Shown: positions 1 through 6,503, counted from the stretch's first letter. The stretch is 9,546 bases of DNA from an uncultured Clostridia bacterium (GCA_947629605.1 CANREK010000041.1:1-9546), one strand, 5' to 3'. The notes: generated from the sequence alone by a model not told the origin. Numbers and translations are program-made.

Positions 1-6
1 AATCGC

Positions 7-399
7 TTACTCTTCCTCATGTTCCCCGCTTCCGACCTTGTCAACGATCTTGCCGACGATGTCCCCCGCCTTCTCGATGAGCCCGTCGAGGGGGTCGTTC
101 GTGAGCTTGACGACACGGCATTCCACCCCGTCGTCGATGAGGAATCCCGCAGGTTTGAGGTTGATGACCGTCCCCGCGCCGCCCGCAAAGGGATAGGTCT
201 CGTCGATCTTCACGGCCTTGACTTCGCCGTATTCGCCCCCGCCCGAGAGATACCCCATCGTCACTTTGGTGAAGGGGATGACCTGTGCCCCGCTCGCCGT
301 CACGACGGGACTGCCGATGATCGTGTTTACGTCGATGAGACTTGTAAGTTGCTCCGCCGTCTTTTCAAGGATGCTGTCGATCTTTTTTTTCTTATCCAA
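7..399 (-). CDS. gerW: GerW/YtfJ family spore protein
   Basis: Small soluble protein of 130 residues, the usual length for the GerW (YtfJ) family. In Bacillus this family is made in the developing spore and is needed for normal germination; its biochemical role is not settled. The recognisable core is 'IDVNTIIGSPV' (about residues 22-32), followed by 'VIPFTKVTMGY' and a glycine-rich 'SGGGEYG' (52-58), then 'GGAGTVINLKPAGFLI' and an acidic C-terminus. There is no signal peptide or membrane helix. I chose a TTG start at 397-399 because a GGAGG (410-414 on the plus strand as cctcc) lies 10 nt upstream, and because the conserved family sequence begins shortly afterwards ('DKKKKIDSILEKT'). The start lies 73 nt inside the preceding DUF2953 frame, so the two are probably translationally coupled. 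An open frame continues upstream to 654 but is only the shadow of the DUF2953 gene. Family call firm; the non-ATG start is likely but not certain. Confidence 0.88.
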   Translation of the reverse strand: MDKKKKIDSILEKTAEQLTSLIDVNTIIGSPVVTASGAQVIPFTKVTMGYLSGGGEYGEVKAVKIDETYPFAGGAGTVINLKPAGFLIDDGVECRVVKLTNDPLDGLIEKAGDIVGKIVDKVGSGEHEEE

Positions 400-926
400 T
401 TTATGAATGCCTCCAATGCTTTTTTCAAAAACGCCATGCCGAGCACAAAGCCGTTGAACACGGTCGCCGTCTCCACGGAGACCTTCAAACAGGCCGTATC
501 TGCAAGCAGCGTGTTGTTCTTTAAGGTGACAAAGGGATGCTTGGTCCGAAGGTACGCAAAGGAGCCTCCGCCGACGGACTGCAAAAATGCCGCGATCAAC
601 ACGCCATAGACGCTGTCCGCGCCGCCCGTTTCCACCGTCTGGCAGAACCGCCAAAGTTGAAATCCCTTGGTGATCTCAAATTTCTTCCTCGTGTCGGCCA
701 TCTTGTCAAAGGGAATGAACACGGCCTTTTTTTCGGTGAGATGGATGGCGATGCCCTCTCTGTCGAGCTGTCCGTATCCGCCGAAAAACTTCAAATGGCG
801 ATACGCCGAGAGCGAAAACCAAGCGCGATTCTTGCGGATATCCACATAGGCATCGAGCCATAGGAACGTGGGAAAAAAGGTAAGAAAAAATCCCGCGAAT
901 GTGGACCATACAAAAAATTCGCCCAT
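327..926 (-). CDS. DUF2953-like membrane protein upstream of gerW
   Basis: A 199-residue protein with an N-terminal hydrophobic, Phe-rich segment (about residues 4-28), a middle soluble region, and a second hydrophobic stretch near 153-170 ('FNGFVLGMAFLKKA'). The C-terminus is strongly basic ('KKRSTASLKRRR'). I do not recognise catalytic motifs. The motif 'ETGGADSVYGVLIAAFL' (about 99-115) and its place directly between scpB and gerW/ytfJ match the clostridial DUF2953 (YtfI-like) family. In Bacillus ytfI is co-transcribed with ytfJ in the forespore, so a sporulation role is inferred. The ATG at 924-926 is the only reasonable start, yet it has no Shine-Dalgarno sequence and sits in the 3' arm of a perfect 10-bp hairpin (917-945) followed by a T-run. 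Its last 24 codons overlap gerW in another frame and contain an A8 run. The frame extends upstream to 1445 only as shadow sequence under scpB. Confidence 0.72.
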   Translation of the reverse strand: MGEFFVWSTFAGFFLTFFPTFLWLDAYVDIRKNRAWFSLSAYRHLKFFGGYGQLDREGIAIHLTEKKAVFIPFDKMADTRKKFEITKGFQLWRFCQTVETGGADSVYGVLIAAFLQSVGGGSFAYLRTKHPFVTLKNNTLLADTACLKVSVETATVFNGFVLGMAFLKKALEAFINWIRKKRSTASLKRRRSNLQVSST

Positions 927-945
927 GACCGTAATATGGGCGAAT
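912..945 (-). terminator. Terminator-like hairpin spanning the DUF2953 start codon
   Basis: Perfect 10-bp inverted repeat, arms 917-926 and 936-945, loop 9 nt. On the minus strand the arms read ATTCGCCCAT and ATGGGCGAAT, and the T-run 917-912 follows at once. By sequence this is a good rho-independent terminator for the scpAB message (scpB ends at 977). Its 3' arm begins with the ATG of the next gene, so it may also act as a translation lock or attenuator. Confidence 0.65.
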
Positions 946-976
946 CTTGAAAAAATATTTATTTTCGGAAAATTTT

Positions 977-1717
977 TCAGCCGATCTTGACGAGGTCGCT
1001 GTCGTCGAGGCCGCGCAGGAAGTCGGGGATCTCGTAGCCGTCGCGGACTTCCTCTCTCTCCCCGCCCGATTTGGGCTCGCGCGTCTTTGCGGGCCCGGGT
1101 GCGGGAGCTCCGTCGCCGTCGCCGTCCTCCCCCTCCTCGTCGTCGCCCGTGTACTCCTCGCGCGCATAGAGATAGCTGTCCCTCTCGTCGATCGAGGCGT
1201 TGCGGATGGCGTCCATGAGGGTGTCGTAATCGGGCAGATCTTCGAGCGTGTTGAGCTTGAAGCGCTTCAAAAATTCGTCCGTCGTGGCAAAGAGAATGGG
1301 ATGGCCGATGGCGTCCTTTCTGCCGCAGGGATAGATGAGCTTCAAATCGAGCAGAACGTTGACCGCATAGTCGCTGTTGAGCCCGCGGAGCATCTCGATC
1401 TCGCTCCGCGTGATGGGCTGTTTGTAGGCGATGATGGCGGCGCATTCGAGCACCGTGCGGGTGAGCTCCTTCTGACGGATGGGATTGAGCACCGCCGCAA
1501 CTTGGTCCTTGAAGAGCGGATTGGTCGCAAGCTGTGCCTTTTTGTTGAATTCGAGGAGCTGGATGCCCTGCCCTTCGCCGTATTTTTCTTTCAATTCTTT
1601 GAGAGCACGCTTGATCTCGCCCTCAGTGACTTCCAATTTCTCGGCAATATCCGCAAGCGGGACCGCCTTGCCGGAGGCAAAGAGCACTGCCTCAATTATA
1701 CTCGTCAATTGTTCCAA
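977..1717 (-). CDS. scpB: Segregation and condensation protein B
   Basis: ScpB is the winged-helix (kite) subunit that binds ScpA in the SMC-ScpAB complex and helps condense and segregate the chromosome. The 246-residue product shows the family pattern: 'IEAVLFASGKAVPLADIAEKL' region near 8-28, 'QLATNP' (62-67), 'AAIIAYKQPITRSEIEMLRG' area (93-112), and 'GRKDAIGHPILFATTDEFL' (132-150). I chose a TTG start at 1715-1717 because a strong GGAGG lies 9 nt upstream and the family N-terminus starts there. It overlaps the end of scpA by 26 nt, as expected for coupled genes. It is longer than typical ScpB (about 180-200 residues): residues 187-246 form an acidic, Gly/Pro-rich tail ending in a conserved-looking 'YEIPDFLRGL' segment. 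The message probably ends at the hairpin at 912-945. Confidence 0.95.
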   Translation of the reverse strand: MEQLTSIIEAVLFASGKAVPLADIAEKLEVTEGEIKRALKELKEKYGEGQGIQLLEFNKKAQLATNPLFKDQVAAVLNPIRQKELTRTVLECAAIIAYKQPITRSEIEMLRGLNSDYAVNVLLDLKLIYPCGRKDAIGHPILFATTDEFLKRFKLNTLEDLPDYDTLMDAIRNASIDERDSYLYAREEYTGDDEEGEDGDGDGAPAPGPAKTREPKSGGEREEVRDGYEIPDFLRGLDDSDLVKIG

Positions 1718-2489
1718 AAGGTTCGTCCTCCTTTCTGTCGGGGTTGAGGGATATCACGATCTCCCCAAAGGCTTCTTCCTGTCTTACACACAAAAATTGC
1801 ATTTTCAAGAGTTCCAGCATCGCTTGGAAGGTCGTGACGATCTCCGCCTTGGTGTAATCCTCCGAGAAGAGCTCTTCGAATTTGATCGAATGCCCCTCCT
1901 CGATGCTCTCCATGATGAACGTCGCCTTCTGCTCCACGGTGTACTCGTCGCGCGGGATCTCGCGGACTTCGTCCCCCGTCTTTTTGCTCTCGCGTTGGAG
2001 CATCAAGGTCTGAAATGCCGAGATGAGCCCGTCGAGCGTCAAGGCATCGAGGTTGAACACCGTCTTGGTCTCCCCGACGTCCTTATCGGGTTCCTTGAAA
2101 TAGTAGCCGACGGTTTCGAGCTCTTTGAGCTTTGTCATCTCCTCTTTGATGAGCCTGTACTCTTCGAGCGCCTGAATAAGATTGTTCTTTTCGTCCTCGA
2201 TCTCCTCGTCGTAGTAGGGATCCTCTTCGAGGTTGGGAACGAGGTACTGCGCCTTGATCTTGATGATGGAGGCGGCGATGTTGAGATAGTCGCTCACCTT
2301 GTCGACATCGAGATAAGGCAATCCCTTCATGTAGTCGAGGAACTGCTCCGTGACCTCGGAGACAAAGATGTCCTTGATCTCGATCTCCTCCTTGTTGATG
2401 AGATAGAGAAGCAGATCCAAGGGGCCCTCAAAGTTGTTGAGGACTGTCGTATAGTCGACGTTCGATTCAAATTTATCGCGATCTACCAT
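1692..2489 (-). CDS. scpA: Segregation and condensation protein A
   Basis: ScpA is the kleisin subunit that bridges the SMC heads and recruits ScpB on the nucleoid. From the chosen start the product has 265 residues, a normal length. The N-terminal signature 'NFEGPLDLLLYLINKEEIEI' (about 18-37) is diagnostic, followed by 'YLNIAASIIKIKAQYLVP' (68-85), an acidic linker, and a C-terminal winged-helix region that contains 'FEELFSEDYTKAEIVTTFQAML' with 'LELLKMQ'. The frame is open five codons further to a TTG at 2504. I prefer the ATG at 2487-2489, which has a GGAG 9 nt upstream and overlaps the M50 stop codon by 7 nt. It forms a tight operon with the peptidase upstream and scpB downstream. Confidence 0.95.
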   Translation of the reverse strand: MVDRDKFESNVDYTTVLNNFEGPLDLLLYLINKEEIEIKDIFVSEVTEQFLDYMKGLPYLDVDKVSDYLNIAASIIKIKAQYLVPNLEEDPYYDEEIEDEKNNLIQALEEYRLIKEEMTKLKELETVGYYFKEPDKDVGETKTVFNLDALTLDGLISAFQTLMLQRESKKTGDEVREIPRDEYTVEQKATFIMESIEEGHSIKFEELFSEDYTKAEIVTTFQAMLELLKMQFLCVRQEEAFGEIVISLNPDRKEDEPFGTIDEYN

Positions 2490-3208
2490 AAGAGCGAACT
2501 CCAAATGTTACTGAACGGGACACCGAATGCGGGCCCCCACGCGGCAAGGATGGGGAAGCCGAAGATCTTCTGCGCAAACTGCATGAACCAGCCGAGGATG
2601 TTGAAATAGTCCATCATCGGGACATAGGGCGTGAGCATGCGGCACAGAAAGCTCTCGATGATCAAAAAGAGAAGAATATACTGCCCGTTCTGCCGCAAAA
2701 AGCGATAGACTTTCCCCCTGCGCCGATTGAGCGCATCGACGATGCGGAATCCGTCGAGCGGAAAGAGCGGCAAGAGGTTGAACACGCAGAAACTCAGACT
2801 GTACACATAGAGCATGTACAAGAGATCGGTCAAAAAGGCGGTGAGAAAGGTGATATTCGGCATGAAGTTGAGCGCAAGGAGAAAGAGCGGATAAAAGAAA
2901 AACGCCATGATGTAGTTCATCACGATCCCCGCGCTTGCCGTGAGCCCGAGCCCCAAACGATATTTTTTGAAGTTGTTCGGATCGATGGGAACGGGTTTCG
3001 CCCACCCGAAGCCGACAAACGTAAAGCAAATGAGACCGATCAGGTCAAAATGCTTCAACGGATTCAGCGAGAGCCGTCCGTACAGTTTTGCGGTCGGATC
3101 CCCGCACTTATAGGCGACGTATGCGTGCGCAAATTCGTGGCAGGTGAGCACGACGACCACGGCGAGAAAACTCGCCAACAGCTCGATCACCCTTGAAAGA
3201 TATATCAT
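2483..3208 (-). CDS. Site-2-protease-like M50 metallopeptidase
   Basis: Integral membrane zinc peptidase of the short M50 group (Bacillus YwhC-like), 241 residues. The zinc-binding HExxH is 'HEFAH' at 24-28, inside the first membrane helix, and the third ligand motif 'PLFPLDGFRI' (about 147-156, Asp152) is in the later helix. Between them are the typical 'GDPTAKLYGRLSLNPLKHFD' (36-55) and 'GWAKPVPI' motifs. About five or six hydrophobic segments are visible. Substrates of this subgroup are unknown; SpoIVFB-type sigma processing should not be assumed, because the gene is linked to scpAB as in other Clostridia. The ATG at 3206-3208 has no Shine-Dalgarno sequence, and the best promoter puts the transcription start almost on it. 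A later start (GTG codon 7 or TTG codon 11, after an AAGGG) is an alternative but would shorten the first helix. Confidence 0.9.
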   Translation of the reverse strand: MIYLSRVIELLASFLAVVVVLTCHEFAHAYVAYKCGDPTAKLYGRLSLNPLKHFDLIGLICFTFVGFGWAKPVPIDPNNFKKYRLGLGLTASAGIVMNYIMAFFFYPLFLLALNFMPNITFLTAFLTDLLYMLYVYSLSFCVFNLLPLFPLDGFRIVDALNRRRGKVYRFLRQNGQYILLFLIIESFLCRMLTPYVPMMDYFNILGWFMQFAQKIFGFPILAAWGPAFGVPFSNIWSSLLW

Positions 3209-3216
3209 GTAAGTTT

Positions 3217-3245
3217 ATTATAACAATCTTGCCCGAAAAAAGCAA
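3217..3245 (-). promoter_or_regulatory. Vegetative-type promoter of the M50-scpA-scpB operon
   Basis: On the minus strand a perfect -10 TATAAT (3217-3222) is preceded at 17 bp by TTGCTT (3240-3245), a partial -35. The first transcribed base should fall around 3208-3211, that is, on or next to the ATG at 3208. The message would then have essentially no leader. Confidence 0.55.
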
Positions 3246-3246
3246 G

Positions 3247-3276
3247 AAAAAAGCGCACGTTATGTGAAAATTTCAC
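3247..3276 (-). terminator. Possible weak terminator after lysA
   Basis: A short near-palindrome GTGAAA/TTTCAC (3264-3269 and 3271-3276) lies just past the lysA stop. It is followed, about 11 nt later, by a T6 run (3247-3252) and another T6 run (3236-3241). The distance from stem to T-run is longer than in good terminators, so this is only a candidate. Confidence 0.3.
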
Positions 3277-3277
3277 T

Positions 3278-4603
3278 CTATTTCAGGGAATCGGGAATGA
3301 CGTCGAAGCGAACGAGGTCCTCGTAGCGCTGCGGCCGAATGATGTATTCCGCCTTTCCCCCCTTCACCAGCACCGCGGGCGGAATGAGATTGCGGTTATA
3401 GTTGCTCGCCATGGAATAGTTGTACGCCCCCGTCGAGAGCACGGCGACGATGTCGCCCCGCTCCGCCTTGGGAAGCGCCATATTGACGCCGATGAGGTCC
3501 CCGCTCTCACAGCATTTTCCCGCAAGGGAAACGAGCTCCGTGGGCCGCTCCGCCGCGCGGTTGGCAAGGACCGCCGTGTACTTCGATTGATAGAGGCAAT
3601 AGCGGGGATTGTCGAACATTCCCCCGTCGATGGCGACATATTTTCTGAGCCCGGGGATCTCCTTGATCGCGCCGACCGTGTAGAGCGTGATGCCCGCTTC
3701 GCCCACGATGGAGCGGCCGGGCTCGATGAGGATGCGGGGCTCGGCAAGGGAGAGCGCTCTGCACTGCTCTTTGACGGCCGAAATGAGCGCGGAGAGATAG
3801 CCCCGATAGCCGCCCGCGGGGAGTTTGTTGTCCTCGTCGGTGTACCAAATGCCAAATCCCCCGCCCATGTTGATGGCTTCGGGCTCAAAGTCGTATTTTT
3901 TCTTGATCTCCGCGGCAAAGGAGAGCACTTTTTCCACGGCGAGCACGAAGGACTGCTTTTCAAAGATCTGCGACCCGATATGGGAATGATAGCCGAGAAG
4001 TCGGAGATGCTTCTTTTGGAGAATGTGGCGGGTCATCTCCTCCGCCGTGCCGTTGTGCACGGAGAAGCCGAACTTGCTGTCGGGCGTCGCCGTCTGCACA
4101 AAGGCGTGCGTGTGAGCCTCCACCCCGGGATTGATACGGAGCATGACATCTTGCGTGATGCCCCGCTTTGCGGCCTCGGCGTCGAGAAAATCGGCCTCTT
4201 CCGCAGAATCGACGACAAAACACCCGATTTTGGCATCGAGAGCATAGGTGATCTCGGCGGGAAGTTTGTTGTTTCCGTGGAAGTAGATCTTCTCCGCGGG
4301 GAAGCCCGCTTCGAGTGCCGTGTAGAGCTCCCCGCCCGAGACGACGTCGGCGCCGAGTCCTTCCTCGTTTGCGATCACATACATCGCCTTACAGGAAAAG
4401 GCCTTGGAGGCGTAGAGCACGAGGCCGCGCCCGCCGTATTCCTCCGCGATTGTGTCGCGATAGATGCGCATCATGCTCCGAATATAGGCCTCGTCAAAGA
4501 CATAGAGCGGCGTGCCGAACTGCTTTGCAAGCGCCACGCAGTCCGCCCCGCCGATTTCGAGATGTCCCTCTTTGTTCACTTTCAATGTTTCTCTTTCGTT
4601 CAT
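3278..4603 (-). CDS. lysA: Diaminopimelate decarboxylase
   Basis: PLP enzyme that decarboxylates meso-diaminopimelate to L-lysine, the last step of lysine synthesis in the cytoplasm. It therefore also affects the diaminopimelate pool for peptidoglycan and the spore cortex. The 441-residue product is full length with fold-type III motifs in order: PLP lysine in 'LYASKAF' (Lys67), 'GYHSHIGSQI' (204-213, His208), glycine loop 'MGGGFG' (246-251), 'EPGRS' (294-298), the active-site Cys in 'CESGD' (Cys365), and 'TGAYNYSMASNYN' (391-403) closing the site. The ATG at 4601-4603 is supported by GAGGG 8 nt upstream. It has its own promoter and is separated from dacF by a terminator, so it is probably monocistronic. 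The short leader (about 23 nt) is too small for a lysine riboswitch. Confidence 0.97.
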   Translation of the reverse strand: MNERETLKVNKEGHLEIGGADCVALAKQFGTPLYVFDEAYIRSMMRIYRDTIAEEYGGRGLVLYASKAFSCKAMYVIANEEGLGADVVSGGELYTALEAGFPAEKIYFHGNNKLPAEITYALDAKIGCFVVDSAEEADFLDAEAAKRGITQDVMLRINPGVEAHTHAFVQTATPDSKFGFSVHNGTAEEMTRHILQKKHLRLLGYHSHIGSQIFEKQSFVLAVEKVLSFAAEIKKKYDFEPEAINMGGGFGIWYTDEDNKLPAGGYRGYLSALISAVKEQCRALSLAEPRILIEPGRSIVGEAGITLYTVGAIKEIPGLRKYVAIDGGMFDNPRYCLYQSKYTAVLANRAAERPTELVSLAGKCCESGDLIGVNMALPKAERGDIVAVLSTGAYNYSMASNYNRNLIPPAVLVKGGKAEYIIRPQRYEDLVRFDVIPDSLK

Positions 4604-4632
4604 TCTGCCGACCCTCTGAAAGTTTTGAAATT

Positions 4633-4661
4633 ATTATATCACAGCGCCGCCTTTTTTTCAA
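4633..4661 (-). promoter_or_regulatory. Vegetative-type promoter of lysA
   Basis: On the minus strand: -35 TTGAAA (4656-4661), 17-bp spacer, perfect -10 TATAAT (4633-4638), 29 nt upstream of the lysA ATG. The -35 box lies within a perfect 24-bp palindrome (4649-4672) and directly abuts the T-tract of the dacF terminator. Confidence 0.75.
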
Positions 4662-4672
4662 GAAAAAAAGGC
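4649..4672. repeat. 24-bp perfect palindrome over the lysA -35 box
   Basis: GCCTTTTTTTC and its exact reverse complement GAAAAAAAGGC flank a 2-nt AA centre, so the two 11-nt arms match perfectly. It contains the T7 tract of the dacF terminator in one arm and the -35 box of lysA across its centre. It may simply result from the overlap of these two elements, or it may be a regulator site. Confidence 0.7.
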
Positions 4673-4700
4673 ATTCCGGAAAAGTTTTTTCCATTATGCC
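4663..4700 (-). terminator. Intrinsic terminator of dacF
   Basis: On the minus strand the outer stem GGCAT/ATGCC (4696-4700 with 4670-4674) encloses a 3x3 internal loop. The inner stem is GGAAAA/TTTTCC (4687-4692 with 4678-4683), closed by a 3-nt loop. A T7 tract (4669-4663) follows directly. It lies 23 nt after the dacF stop codon and insulates dacF from lysA. Confidence 0.8.
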
Positions 4701-4703
4701 TGA

Positions 4704-4715
4704 CATAGTACTATG
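4704..4715. repeat. 12-bp perfect palindrome between dacF and its terminator
   Basis: CATAGTACTATG is a perfect palindrome in the 23-nt spacer between the dacF stop and its terminator stem. It could be a dyad bound by a regulator or a small extra hairpin. Nothing else identifies its role. Confidence 0.5.
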
Positions 4716-4723
4716 CAAAACCG

Positions 4724-5872
4724 TCAATTCCACGATTTCGAGAGCTCTCTGAGGGCGTCCCACCATGTGTATGCGGGAGCTTCTTCGAGGGAGACGAGCT
4801 TGACGCGGCCGATCTCCACGCCGCTGCGATAGAGAATCGCTTCTCCCGCTTCCTCCCCCTTTTGCACGGGCGCTTTGAGCGCATGCGGGCAGATCTCCAC
4901 GCTCAGATCCCTGTTTTCCCCCTTTTTGCCGAAGGCGGTAAGCGATGTTTCGGCGCAGATGCCGATCTCTTTCACCCGACTGCCGCCGACGGGGACCTTT
5001 TCGCCGATCTCCTCCCCCGCTTTCAACACGATATGGTTTTCGTAGCCGTTGAAGGCCTCATTCAGGAGAGACGCGACGATGGCGTTCCTGTGTTTGGAAT
5101 TCTCCGCGCCGATGACGACGGAGATGATGCGCATCTCGCCGCGCTTTGCCGTCGCGGCAAGACAGGAGCCCGCCTCACTCGTGTAGCCCGTCTTTCCGCC
5201 GTCACAGCCGCTGTAACTCCGTATGAGCTTGTTGGTGTTGGTCATCTGAATGGTCCTGCCGTCGGGATGTTGAAAGTCCTCCATCCACACCTTGGCAAAT
5301 TCAAAGTACTTTTCATGCCTTAACAGCGCTTTCAGCATCGTCGCAACGTCTTTGGCGCAGGAATATTGGGGCTCTTTGGGAAGGCCCGTGCAGTTTGCAA
5401 AGAGCGTATTCTCCGCGCCGAGCTCCTTCGCCCGTGCGTTCATCCTGTCGATGAAGGCGCTCTCGCTGCCCGCGACCCGCTCCGCGATCGCCACGCAGGA
5501 ATCGTTGGCCGAACAGACGGCAATGGAGCGCAGGAGCTGTTCCGCGGAATAGCTCAGCCCCGCATCGAGGAACACCTGCGATCCCCCCATGCCCGCGGCG
5601 TTCTCGCTCACCGTGATCATTTCGTCGTAGGCAAGTTCCCCGTTGTCGACGGCTTCAAAGGACAAAAGCAGGGTCATGATCTTGCACATGCTCGCGATCG
5701 GGAGACGCTTCAACGCCTCTTTTTCGTAGATCACCGTCCCTGTTTCGAAGTCGCAAGTGTAGGCGGCCTTACAGTTCGGCTCCGATTCGAGCGCATTTGC
5801 CCGCACGGCGCCCGTATTCGCCATGCCGATCGTCGCCGCAAGCAGCGCGGCGGTCAAAATCAATTTCTTCAT
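4724..5872 (-). CDS. dacF: D-alanyl-D-alanine carboxypeptidase (DacF type)
   Basis: Low-molecular-mass penicillin-binding protein (peptidase S11) that removes the terminal D-Ala from peptidoglycan stem peptides outside the membrane, here probably tailoring cross-linking of spore peptidoglycan. It has 382 residues: a Sec signal peptide (about 1-26, 'KKLILTAALLAATIG'), SxxK as 'SMCK' (Ser61/Lys64), SxN as 'SAN' (121-123) and KTG at 227-229 within 'GGKTGYT'. A PBP5-type C-terminal beta domain follows, and a short Trp-containing tail ('YTWWDALRELSKSW') may be the membrane-surface helix. All catalytic motifs are intact. The gene follows the SpoIIM-like gene by 34 nt, matching the spoIIM/dacF neighbourhood of Bacillus. 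The ATG at 5870-5872 is preceded by GAGGG at only 1-2 nt spacing, which is poor; TTG codon 4 would have better spacing. DacF rather than DacB is inferred mainly from context. Confidence 0.92.
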   Translation of the reverse strand: MKKLILTAALLAATIGMANTGAVRANALESEPNCKAAYTCDFETGTVIYEKEALKRLPIASMCKIMTLLLSFEAVDNGELAYDEMITVSENAAGMGGSQVFLDAGLSYSAEQLLRSIAVCSANDSCVAIAERVAGSESAFIDRMNARAKELGAENTLFANCTGLPKEPQYSCAKDVATMLKALLRHEKYFEFAKVWMEDFQHPDGRTIQMTNTNKLIRSYSGCDGGKTGYTSEAGSCLAATAKRGEMRIISVVIGAENSKHRNAIVASLLNEAFNGYENHIVLKAGEEIGEKVPVGGSRVKEIGICAETSLTAFGKKGENRDLSVEICPHALKAPVQKGEEAGEAILYRSGVEIGRVKLVSLEEAPAYTWWDALRELSKSWN

Positions 5873-5892
5873 ACCCTCAGTTTGTGACGGGT
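5873..5892 (-). promoter_or_regulatory. Small hairpin covering the dacF ribosome-binding site
   Basis: On the minus strand ACCC and TCA pair with TGA and GGGT (one-base bulge, 5-nt loop), ending one base before the dacF ATG. The GAGGG that would serve as the Shine-Dalgarno sequence is in the 3' arm. The stem is only 7 bp, so chance is possible. Confidence 0.35.
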
Positions 5893-5906
5893 TCCGAAAA
5901 ATACAC

Positions 5907-6503
5907 TTACAAAATTTTACCTATCGGATGAAAGAGCGCAAGGAGAAGCAGCATTTCGGCAAGATAGACGAGCGCGATAAAGAATAAGACCGTGAAAAAA
6001 TCGCAGACGATGCCCCAAAAGTCGGCTCTGCAAAAGGAAAAATGAAACGCTCTGCCGCAGGTGATCGTCGCCGCAAAGATGAGAATGACATCGGAGGCGA
6101 GGTGGATCGGAAGATACAGGATGATGACGACCATCGCCCCGGAAATCTTGTAAAAATCGATGAAAACATAGACGCTCCCGCCGAATGTGAACGCCCGATA
6201 CACGAGAACGGCGATCGGAAGGAGCAGCGCAACGGGATGAATGCCGCCGACAAGGATGAGAAGGGCGAGCAGGGCGCATCCCCCCGCCCTTTGGAGAAAG
6301 ATGATAAAGACGTTGGTGTCCGAATAGCAGATATCCGTCAAAAAGCTGTCGCAGACGGTGAGATGATACTCGTAAACGGCGGGAGAATTGATGACGCACA
6401 TGCCGAGAACGGCAAACAAGACCGTGAGAATGGCCAAAAATATCAACGTTTTTTTGCGTTCAAGGGCTCTTGCAAAGAACCCCTGCATAAAAAACAGGTC
6501 CAT
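5907..6503 (-). CDS. spoIIM: SpoIIM-like stage II sporulation membrane protein
   Basis: A 198-residue, very hydrophobic protein with about five membrane segments (roughly 19-39, 73-89, 90-107, 122-149, 168-193). SpoIIM, with SpoIID and SpoIIP, forms the peptidoglycan-degrading machine that drives engulfment of the forespore. Support: similar length to SpoIIM; a first helix after a basic cluster ('RKKTLIFLAI') ending in 'CVINS', which resembles 'VVVNS' at the same place in Bacillus SpoIIM; a central 'GGIHP' between paired helices with a proline ('YLPIHL') in the fourth; and position next to dacF as in Bacillus. Overall identity looks low, so the assignment is moderate. It could instead be an unrelated polytopic protein. 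The ATG at 6501-6503 has AGGA only 1 nt upstream and lies inside a hairpin. Met6 at 6486-6488 is the alternative start, after the hairpin. Confidence 0.58.
   Translation of the reverse strand: MDLFFMQGFFARALERKKTLIFLAILTVLFAVLGMCVINSPAVYEYHLTVCDSFLTDICYSDTNVFIIFLQRAGGCALLALLILVGGIHPVALLLPIAVLVYRAFTFGGSVYVFIDFYKISGAMVVIILYLPIHLASDVILIFAATITCGRAFHFSFCRADFWGIVCDFFTVLFFIALVYLAEMLLLLALFHPIGKIL

Noticed and set aside
2490..2504. TTG at 2504 as the scpA start
   Set aside because: The ATG at 2489 has a well-spaced GGAG and the classic stop/start overlap with the preceding gene; the TTG has no clear ribosome-binding site.
1479..2609. Long plus-strand open frame (376 codons) opposite scpA and the scpA/M50 junction
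   Set aside because: Antisense shadow of well-supported genes; Leu/Asp/Glu-rich composition from the complementary codons, with no recognisable domain.
4604..4632. Lysine riboswitch (L box) upstream of lysA
   Set aside because: The predicted leader is about 23 nt, far too short for a riboswitch of that class.
3587..4708. Long plus-strand open frame (373 codons) opposite lysA
   Set aside because: Antisense of a full-length diaminopimelate decarboxylase with all motifs; no family resemblance, typical of G+C-rich DNA.
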